This document shows, piece by piece, positions 1 to 5,261 of a DNA stretch of 7,115 nucleotides. Under the pieces are notes generated by a model. That model was not told the DNA's origin. It was given only the letters and a program-made list of their open reading frames with translations, and did no database searches. The DNA comes from Syntrophales bacterium (GTDB lineage: Bacteria; Desulfobacterota; Syntrophia; Syntrophales; UBA2210). Made by a program: the position numbers and the translations under genes. The stretch is from positions 1 to 7,115 of the forward strand of contig JAUSPK010000015.1 in NCBI GenBank assembly GCA_030655735.1, written 5' to 3'. Numbering within the stretch: the first letter of the stretch is position 1; every line of letters starts with the position of its first letter.

Positions 1-243
1 GTATGGAGTGGTATTATGGCAGTTGTAAAGGAGAAAGTTTGCAGAAGGGAAAGTCAGAGAAGTATCGCGCTTCCGGGCAAGCTTGAAAAAAGATGGAGTT
101 GAAAGCGTCAGTTCTGCCGCGTCAGCGGCTTACTTGAACAAGGCAAATCCAGCCGACAGCTAATCGCTACGGATGATTTGCGCCCGTTGGGGAATGCTAT
201 CATGATAGACCTCATAGAACATGCAAAAAGGATTAGGCCCTAA
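1..243 (+). pseudogene. Possible remains of a small frameshifted gene
   Basis: This stretch before the first intact gene has no complete ORF of useful length, but it has coding-like pieces in two frames. An ATG at 16 follows GGAG at 5-8 and opens a 28-codon frame that stops at 100-102. The +1 frame is open from 29 to a stop at 161-163 and reads like a normal helical protein (FAEGKVREVSRFRASLKKDG, ending NKANPADS), but it has no good start codon. The first frame reopens after 102 and ends at 241-243 with MIDLIEHAKRIRP. Joining the pieces through one or two indels would give a protein of roughly 75 residues. I do not recognise the family. The region could equally be non-coding DNA with chance open frames. 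A 5-bp stem (GCCGC/GCGGC, 116-129) lies within it. Confidence 0.22.
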
Positions 244-299
244 GGCCACTGAAGATATGGTTTTATTATTCTAATCTAACATTGCGTAGGCATAACGAT

Positions 300-1415
300 A
301 TGAGAACGGACGTTTTTCCTATTGATAATAACGGTATCGCGGATCAGAAACCAGACCCGATGTTTGAAAGCCTTGTCAAGAACGCTATCGATTTCTTGAA
401 AAAATCGGTCAATGAGCTTGAGAAGGACCCTAAATATTCAGTAATCCACTTTTTCGTTGCAATTGAGCTTTTTCTAAAAGCCCGTCTACTGGCCGAGCAC
501 TGGACTCTTATCCTTACAGACATTAACAAGGTCAAGAGTAAGGAACTAACGGTACTTCAGAAATTTAAGGAGGGTGATGTTCATACAGTCGGTCTAGAAA
601 AAGCAATTGATAGACTCAGAAATGTTTGTGAGTTACACATCCCTTCAAAAGCTGAGGTTTATTTTAATAAGGTTAAAAAGCATAGAAACAAACTTGTACA
701 TTTCTTTCACCCTGAATACCACGAAGATCCACCTCCTGGAACTTATCATGAAATTGTACCCGAACAATGGTCAGCTTGGTATTATTTGCATAAGCTTTTG
801 ATAGATGAGTGGGAAACTCATTTTGGAGATTATGCAGATGAGATTAATGAACTCGACTCAATGATTATGTCTAACAAGAAATACTTGGCTGCAAAATTTG
901 AGGAAATCAGACCAGATATTGAAGATGAAAAGAAGAGAGGTGTGGAATATAAGGTATGCTCCTGGTGCGGGTTCGAATCAGCACGATGTCAGGATATTCA
1001 TGATCTTCTGTATTCACGCACATGCCGCGTCTGCTTTCATCAGGATAATAAACTCCACATAGAATGCCCAGAATGCCGAAATGAGATTTTAGTAGAGGAT
1101 CAGGGTATTGGTGAATGCAGTTGCGGTTTTTCATCAGATATTGATTATCTTATTTCAACTCTAGGCGGATACTATGACCCAAAGGAAGAGGAAGGGTTGG
1201 CGTATTGCGCTGAGTGTGAATACTCCAGTGATCCTTCAGTGATCTGTCTGAACGACGAAAAAGGAATCTATCTTTGTCTGAATTGCCTGACCATCCATTA
1301 TAATGCCGGGAAATGTGGTTTTTGCGATACATATGTTGCAGGGATGGACCTTGGGCCATCTTATTCATATGGCTGCATACTATGTGACGGGGCTGCAGGG
1401 TGGGATGATAGTTGA
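300..1415 (+). CDS. HEPN-like domain protein with C-terminal zinc-ribbon array
   Basis: I do not recognise a named family; the architecture is read from the sequence. The frame is also open from a TTG at 282, but the ATG at 300 is the first in-frame ATG and has a weak TAGG ten bases upstream. That start gives 371 residues. Residues about 20-175 are helical. HFFVAIELFLKARLL (about 50-64) resembles the first helix of HEPN domains. HRNKLVHF (128-135) holds R129-N130-x3-H134, matching the R-polar-x(3-5)-H active-site motif of HEPN ribonucleases. The C-terminal half has 18 cysteines. Paired CxxC or CxC knuckles at 220/223 with 242/245, 256/259 with 273/275, 303/306 with 326/329 and 339/342 with 359/362 suggest four zinc ribbons. 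There is no signal peptide or membrane segment, so it should be cytoplasmic. A role as an RNase or nucleic-acid-binding defence or toxin protein is inference. No nucleotidyltransferase or obvious antitoxin partner is adjacent. The gene is visibly more A/T-rich than the right half of the window, which hints at transfer. Confidence 0.85.
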   Translation: MRTDVFPIDNNGIADQKPDPMFESLVKNAIDFLKKSVNELEKDPKYSVIHFFVAIELFLKARLLAEHWTLILTDINKVKSKELTVLQKFKEGDVHTVGLEKAIDRLRNVCELHIPSKAEVYFNKVKKHRNKLVHFFHPEYHEDPPPGTYHEIVPEQWSAWYYLHKLLIDEWETHFGDYADEINELDSMIMSNKKYLAAKFEEIRPDIEDEKKRGVEYKVCSWCGFESARCQDIHDLLYSRTCRVCFHQDNKLHIECPECRNEILVEDQGIGECSCGFSSDIDYLISTLGGYYDPKEEEGLAYCAECEYSSDPSVICLNDEKGIYLCLNCLTIHYNAGKCGFCDTYVAGMDLGPSYSYGCILCDGAAGWDDS

Positions 1416-1507
1416 GAATTCAATTGGTTCTTGAAAATGATAAAAAAAAGGGTGGCGAGCCAATATATACTATATAATATTTCTATCGAATCAATTTCCC
1501 CAACAAT

Positions 1508-1535
1508 GCCTTTCACCAGATGAACTGGTGAAGGC
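1508..1535. other. Intergenic hairpin between HEPN-like gene and bax-type gene
   Basis: The left arm GCCTTTCACCAG (1508-1519) and right arm CTGGTGAAGGC (1525-1535) pair along 11 bp with one bulged T around the five-base loop ATGAA. No T-run follows on either strand, so it is not a canonical intrinsic terminator. It could be a protein-binding palindrome, an mRNA leader structure for the downstream lipoprotein gene, or a small repeat. The structure is plain; its function is unknown. Confidence 0.5.
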
Positions 1536-1603
1536 GACGTTCTGGACAGCAGACGCAGCTTGAAGCAAAAAAGCAAGCCGTTTGAAAAAAGGTAATTAGC
1601 AAT

Positions 1604-2362
1604 ATGATTAAGATATGGCCGCATTTTTATAAATCGGCAATTGTATTTATGGTTCTGATAATCGTGTTGTCGTTTTCAGGGTGTGAGCGTCAGACCGGTA
1701 AAATTCCTGATTTTGGAAATGTTCAGGAAACCAGTGAAAGGAAAACGCTTTTTTTTGAGTTTATGAGCCCCTTGATAAAGGCTGAAAACGACAGAATCCG
1801 TAACCAGCGGTCACGGCTGGTTAGCCTTTATCAGCAGTTCACTGACGACAGCCGGCCCGGGTGGCTGGATCGGAGATGGCTTAAACACCTCGCAGCAGAC
1901 TATGACGTTGAATTTTCAGAACCCTATGGGCAGGATCAATGGCAGTCTCTGCTACGGCGGGTGGATATTGTGCCCCGGGAACTGGCCCTTATTCAGGCTG
2001 CAATGGAATCAGCCTGGGGGACTTCCCGGTTTGTAAGGGAAGGGAACAATCTGTATGGTGAGCATTGCTCTACTCCAGGCTGTGGTATTGTACCGGATGA
2101 TCGCAGCCCTGCCAGAGAATATGAGGTTGCCGCATTTCAATCTCCGTCCGAATCCGTCCACAGCTATATCCATAACCTGAATACCCACGACGCATATAAA
2201 ATTTTCCGCCACATGAGATCCCAATTCCGGAAGCAGGAGAAAAAACCTGACGGTTATTCTCTTGCAAAAGCCCTTGTGGCGTATTCGGAAAGAGATAACG
2301 ACTATATTCGTGAAATTCAGGACATGATTACGGATAACAGAGAACTGATGGGTGCATTATGA
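1604..2362 (+). CDS. Bax-type glucosaminidase-domain lipoprotein
   Basis: A predicted 252-residue exported peptidoglycan hydrolase of the Bax/FlgJ-like glucosaminidase superfamily, expected to cleave the glycan strand of murein at the periplasmic face. A basic N-terminus and hydrophobic segment (residues about 10-25) end in FSGC. C27 is therefore a likely lipidation site, although F rather than L at -3 makes the lipobox imperfect. The catalytic domain spans about 105-250. It shows MESAWGTSRF with the probable catalytic E135, NNLYGEHC at 148-155, and the CSTPGCGIVP element (155-164) typical of Bax proteins. HSYIHNLNTHDAY (186-198) follows. Length fits the family. The ATG follows AAGG at 1589-1592. 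The stop overlaps the next start in ATGA, so the two genes are translationally coupled and probably share a role in envelope glycan processing. The domain assignment is strong; substrate and membrane placement are inferred. Confidence 0.88.
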   Translation: MIKIWPHFYKSAIVFMVLIIVLSFSGCERQTGKIPDFGNVQETSERKTLFFEFMSPLIKAENDRIRNQRSRLVSLYQQFTDDSRPGWLDRRWLKHLAADYDVEFSEPYGQDQWQSLLRRVDIVPRELALIQAAMESAWGTSRFVREGNNLYGEHCSTPGCGIVPDDRSPAREYEVAAFQSPSESVHSYIHNLNTHDAYKIFRHMRSQFRKQEKKPDGYSLAKALVAYSERDNDYIREIQDMITDNRELMGAL

Positions 2363-3420
2363 AACCCTGCAACAGATGGAGGATAACCGGTTGTCTTTTG
2401 GTTTCAGTGATTTTTTTATATGCCGCTTGTTTTGCTGCTGCTGCAGATCATGCTGTAATCCTTCAATACCATCATTTTGGCAGCGACACACCACCGTCCA
2501 CCAGTGTGACGATGGAACAGTTTGACAATCATCTGGCATATCTGGACAAAAACAAATTTGTTGTGTGGCCGCTCAACAGGATTGTATCCCATCTTCAAGA
2601 GAAAAAAGAACTTCCTGAAAAATGCGTGGCCATCACCATTGACGACGCCTATCGGTCAGTTTATGAGAGGGCATTTCCGCGGATTCAAAAATATGGCTGG
2701 CCCTTCACTGTATTTGTGACGACACAAGGGGTGGACAAAGGCTTTGCCGATTATATGACTTGGGAGCAGATGAGGGAGATGGCAAAGAAGGGGGTGACTT
2801 TTGCCGGGCATAGCCACACCCATTCTTATCTGCGGTTGCACAACAAGGGGGAATCGGAAACAAAATGGCAGGACCGAGTGACCAGGGATATCCTTGCTTC
2901 CTTTGAAAGAATCAAGGCTGAGATTGGCCAGGATTCCAGGCTGTTTGCCTATCCGTATGGGGAATATAATAATAAACTCAAAAAAATCATCCTTGATCTG
3001 GAACTCGTCGGTTTCGGGCAGCAGTCGGGTGCAGTGTGGTCCGGAGGTGATTTTGGGACACTGCCCAGGTTCCCCATGTCGGCCGGGTATGCACAAATGG
3101 GTGAGTTCAAGACAAAGGTGAACAGCCGGCCTCTTCCTGTTATCTCTTCAGAGCCGGATGATCCTGAACTACCGGAAAATGTAGACAAACCCGTCCTGCG
3201 GTTGACCATTTCCCATGGTGACTATCTAAAAGATACCCTGACCTGTTATTTAAGCGGTCAAGGCCCGATCAGGCTAAAATGGATAGACCGCGACAGCGGC
3301 ATTGTAGAAGCAGTCAGTGATAAGCCTCTCCCCAAAGGCCGCAGTCGTTACAATTTTACGGCACGGCACAGGAGCGGGCCCGGATATTTCTGGTACAGTC
3401 ATCTGTGGATCAGGGATTGA
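2359..3420 (+). CDS. Exported polysaccharide deacetylase (NodB-homology domain)
   Basis: A 353-residue carbohydrate esterase family 4-type protein, expected to remove N- or O-acetyl groups from a polysaccharide outside the cytoplasm. A signal peptide is visible: a basic start, then a hydrophobic stretch at about 11-25 with an AAA cleavage region near 26-29. The catalytic domain covers about 32-245. HAVILQYHHF (31-40) is the PgaB-like first strand. TIDDAY has D95 (probable base) and D96 (metal). HSHTH supplies metal ligands H151 and H155. FAYPYGEY (196-203) is the third motif, with the usual Arg of R-x-P-Y replaced as in PgaB-like members. Residues about 278-353 form an extra C-terminal region rich in aromatic residues and probable beta strands, without a family I can name. 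The start is set by the ATGA overlap with the upstream lipoprotein gene, and no strong RBS is needed. The substrate could be peptidoglycan or an exopolysaccharide; the Bax-type partner favours a murein or cell-envelope glycan. Confidence 0.88.
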   Translation: MKPCNRWRITGCLLVSVIFLYAACFAAAADHAVILQYHHFGSDTPPSTSVTMEQFDNHLAYLDKNKFVVWPLNRIVSHLQEKKELPEKCVAITIDDAYRSVYERAFPRIQKYGWPFTVFVTTQGVDKGFADYMTWEQMREMAKKGVTFAGHSHTHSYLRLHNKGESETKWQDRVTRDILASFERIKAEIGQDSRLFAYPYGEYNNKLKKIILDLELVGFGQQSGAVWSGGDFGTLPRFPMSAGYAQMGEFKTKVNSRPLPVISSEPDDPELPENVDKPVLRLTISHGDYLKDTLTCYLSGQGPIRLKWIDRDSGIVEAVSDKPLPKGRSRYNFTARHRSGPGYFWYSHLWIRD

Positions 3421-3470
3421 TTATTTTTGAAAGTATGTTGTTTTAACGGGATTTTGAAGCATCATTCTTG

Positions 3471-3490
3471 GGGCTATTCCGGGCTATTCC
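3471..3490. repeat. Tandem 10-bp duplication (GGGCTATTCC x2)
   Basis: Two perfect head-to-tail copies of GGGCTATTCC lie at 3471-3480 and 3481-3490, immediately before the REP-like hairpin. The second copy supplies the stop of the small minus-strand frame at 3484-3486. It could be replication slippage or a duplicated end of the adjacent repeat. Confidence 0.85.
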
Positions 3491-3512
3491 GGGGACATAA
3501 CACTTATTTCCC
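3491..3512. repeat. REP-like imperfect palindrome
   Basis: GGGACATAA (3492-3500) and TTATTTCCC (3504-3512) pair in eight of nine positions around the loop CAC, with an extra G at 3491. From memory, similar GGGGACA...TTTCCC segments are common next to REP-associated (Y1, IS200-like) transposases in deltaproteobacterial genomes. No transposase gene is present here, so this would be a solo end or REP copy. The palindrome is seen; the family link is inference. Confidence 0.5.
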
Positions 3513-3528
3513 GATTAGTTGATGCAAA

Positions 3529-3560
3529 GGGTTCACGGGTCCAAGGATTCAGGGGGTCGA
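3529..3560 (+). repeat. Left array of degenerate 8-bp units
   Basis: Four consecutive 8-base units, GGGTTCAC, GGGTCCAA, GGATTCAG and GGGGTCGA, follow a loose GGGTTCAA-like consensus. The same kind of units occurs in opposite orientation at 3639-3671. AAGGATTCA at 3543-3551 is exactly inverted at 3665-3673. Together the arrays bracket the four-helix-bundle fragment. Confidence 0.65.
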
Positions 3561-3638
3561 GTGCTTTGTAAATTTCTAAACAGAATTTGCATGACTTTTC
3601 CCAGACCTTTGACTCTTTATAATTCTTAAGCATTTTAC

Positions 3639-3673
3639 TTGACCCCTCAGACCCCTTAACCCCTTGAATCCTT
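3639..3673 (-). repeat. Right array of degenerate 8-9-bp units, inverted
   Basis: Read on the minus strand from 3671, the units are GGATTCAA, GGGGTTAA, GGGGTCTGA and GGGGTCAA. They end six bases before the ATG at 3633, so the last units also act as the leader of the truncated four-helix-bundle frame. They are the inverted counterpart of the array at 3529-3560 and could pair with it across a loop of about 80 bases. Confidence 0.65.
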
Positions 3674-3712
3674 ATACTCCTGTCAATTTTTTTGGAAGCG
3701 CTCCTTCTTTTG

Positions 3713-3728
3713 AGGACCTCGCGGTCCT
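3713..3728. other. Hairpin overlapping the rng stop codon
   Basis: AGGACC (3713-3718) and GGTCCT (3723-3728) form a perfect 6-bp stem with loop TCGC, and the right arm covers part of the rng stop codon (3727-3729). On the minus strand it is not followed by a T-run; the nearby homopolymer at 3687-3693 reads as A's in that direction. It may stabilise the mRNA 3' end or aid a factor-dependent terminator, but it is not a standard intrinsic terminator. Confidence 0.4.
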
Positions 3729-5229
3729 ACTGCATCGGTATTATCTTGAAATGCTCCTGGTGGAAGCTGTTGTCTGTTTCTACCAGGACCTTTCGTCCCA
3801 GTTTCTCCTCCAGCCTTTTTAGGACATTGTTTCCGTCTTCCAGAAGGAGCTGTGCCACTTCCGGATGAACAAGCACGCAGAATGTTCCCGCGGTGCCGGA
3901 CGCTGCCTCTCTCGCCACCTCTCTGAATATCTCGTAACAGACGCTCGCCCTGGATGTAACCTTTCCCCTGCCTGAACAGTACGGACATGTCTCGCACATG
4001 GTGTCGCTCAGGCTCTTTCTTCTCCTTTGGCGGGTCATTTCGATGAGACCGATCTCCGATATTTTCTGTATGTTGGTCTTGCTCCGGTCTTTTTCCATCT
4101 CTGCCGAGAGGGCGTCAAACACCTTCTCGCGATTTGTCTCCATCTCCATGTCTATGAAATCGATGATGATGATCCCCCCTATATTACGTACGGGGAGCTG
4201 GTAGGCAATCTCCCTCACGGCCTCCATATTTGTCTTGAGGATGGTCTCCTCCATGTTTTTCTTACCCACATATTTCCCGGTGTTCACGTCTATCGAGCAC
4301 AGGGCCTCCGTCTCCTCTATAACGATGTATCCCCCCGACTTCAGCCATACCTTTTTGTGGAGCATCTTGCGTATGTCCAGCTCGATGCCGAAATGATCGA
4401 ATATGGGCACCGTGCCCTGGTACAGATCGACCGAGCTGGTCATGTACGGCATGAAGGTGCCTATGAAATCGATTGTCTTTTTGTATTCTTTTCCTGAATC
4501 AATGATGATCCTTTCCACGTCTTCCGTATAGAGGTCGCGGATCGCGCGGAGTGTCATGCCCAATTCCCTGTGCACAAGCCCCGGTGCGCTGGTGTGCTGT
4601 TTCTTTTCCCTGATGGTGTTCCACAGTTTGCAGAGATAATCGAAATCGCCCTTCAGCTCGGTCTCCTGCGCCCCTTCACTTGCGGTCCGTGCGATAAAGC
4701 CGTACTCCTCGGGGCGCAACCGCTCTATGATTTCCCTCAGCCGTTCCCGTTCCTGCTCGTCGGTGATTCTTCTCGACACGCCGGTATGACTGGATGTCGG
4801 CATCGAGACGAGGTTTCTCCCCGGCAGCGATATATGCGTGGTGACCCGTGCGCCCTTGGTCCCCAACGGTTCCTTTGATATCTGAACGAGGATCTCCTGT
4901 CCTTCCTTTAAAATATCCTCCATGGGACGGGTAGCGGTTCCCGTGGGATATTCTATGGGGTTGTCATATCCGTTGGTGAAGATTTCCGTCTCTTTGGATA
5001 GTTCATGATAGGTATCCGCGACGTACAAAAACGCGGTGCGTTCAAGGCCTATGTCCACAAAGGCGGCCTGGATGCCCGGAACGATGCGAACCACCTTCCC
5101 CTTATATATGTTTCCGGCGATAGATCGTTCATCGATCCTTTCCACATACAGGTTCACCATCCCCCGATTTTCCAGTATGGCGATCCGTGTCTCATATTCG
5201 GTACAGTTACATATGATTTCCTTTGGCAT
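3727..5229 (-). CDS. rng: Ribonuclease G (RNase E/G family)
   Basis: A 500-residue endoribonuclease for 5'-end processing of 16S rRNA and for mRNA turnover, cytoplasmic. Length is close to E. coli RNase G and far short of RNase E, so no long C-terminal degradosome scaffold is present. An S1 RNA-binding domain lies at about 35-125. Its core, GNIYKGKVVRIVPGIQAAFVDIG (39-61), is followed by a loop of about 35 residues before EGQEILVQI. The catalytic DNase I-like part has IDVNTGKYVG (313-322) with metal ligand D314 and IIIIDFIDM (353-361) with D357. RQRRRKSL (400-407) and the Zn-link C415-P-Y-C418 follow, and a small C-terminal domain ends at 500. The ATG at 5229 follows AAGGA. The upstream radical SAM gene ends 32 bases away on the same strand, so the two are probably co-transcribed. 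In many bacteria rplU and rpmA follow this pair; here rng is followed only by a repeat-rich convergent spacer. Confidence 0.96.
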   Translation of the reverse strand: MPKEIICNCTEYETRIAILENRGMVNLYVERIDERSIAGNIYKGKVVRIVPGIQAAFVDIGLERTAFLYVADTYHELSKETEIFTNGYDNPIEYPTGTATRPMEDILKEGQEILVQISKEPLGTKGARVTTHISLPGRNLVSMPTSSHTGVSRRITDEQERERLREIIERLRPEEYGFIARTASEGAQETELKGDFDYLCKLWNTIREKKQHTSAPGLVHRELGMTLRAIRDLYTEDVERIIIDSGKEYKKTIDFIGTFMPYMTSSVDLYQGTVPIFDHFGIELDIRKMLHKKVWLKSGGYIVIEETEALCSIDVNTGKYVGKKNMEETILKTNMEAVREIAYQLPVRNIGGIIIIDFIDMEMETNREKVFDALSAEMEKDRSKTNIQKISEIGLIEMTRQRRRKSLSDTMCETCPYCSGRGKVTSRASVCYEIFREVAREAASGTAGTFCVLVHPEVAQLLLEDGNNVLKRLEEKLGRKVLVETDNSFHQEHFKIIPMQ

Positions 5230-5240
5230 CCTGACTTCTT

Positions 5241-5245
5241 TCCTT
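5241..5245 (-). promoter_or_regulatory. Ribosome binding site of rng
   Basis: AAGGA on the minus strand lies 11 bases before the ATG at 5229, inside the 32-base gap behind the radical SAM stop codon. It supports that start for RNase G. Confidence 0.6.
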
Positions 5246-5261
5246 GTACAGCTGTAAGGCC

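Larger units (their letters stand above)
3484..3633 (-). pseudogene. Truncated four-helix-bundle (S23/IVP-type) gene fragment
   Basis: A 49-codon frame starts at ATG 3633 (complement) behind a G-rich AGGGG leader about ten bases upstream. Its first 25 residues begin MLKNYKESKVWEKSCKFC and continue LEIYKAL. This matches the N-terminus of the four-helix-bundle family (the 23S rRNA intervening-sequence protein family), which usually opens with a K-x-L-x-V-W-x-K...Y-K pattern and runs to about 115-130 residues. After that the similarity stops. The remaining codons translate the inverted repeat (DPLNPWTREPF) and then the REP-like hairpin (NREISVMSPE). The conserved second half, with the expected S-x-P-x-N-x-A-E-G region, is absent. 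The fragment is therefore probably non-functional, left by a deletion or insertion. A real 49-residue peptide is possible but unlikely. Confidence 0.62.

Noticed and set aside
1473..1478. TATAAT as a -10 promoter box before the lipoprotein gene
   Set aside because: The hexamer is perfect, but no TTGACA-like box lies 16-18 bases upstream, and the stretch is simply A/T-rich. Too weak to call a promoter.
2656..3096. 146-codon minus-strand open frame
   Set aside because: It is antisense to the catalytic domain of the polysaccharide deacetylase.
3529..3673. CRISPR array
   Set aside because: The 8-bp units are contiguous and degenerate, with no spacers of regular length between identical repeats.
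3682..3712. Intrinsic terminator for rng or for the plus-strand genes
   Set aside because: The T-run at 3687-3693 precedes the small GGAAGCGCTCC palindrome on the plus strand and reads as A's on the minus strand. The T-rich tract after the palindrome is short and the stem is poor.
3683..3997. 104-codon minus-strand open frame
   Set aside because: It is out of frame within the 3' end of rng, very rich in Arg and Gly, and without family features.
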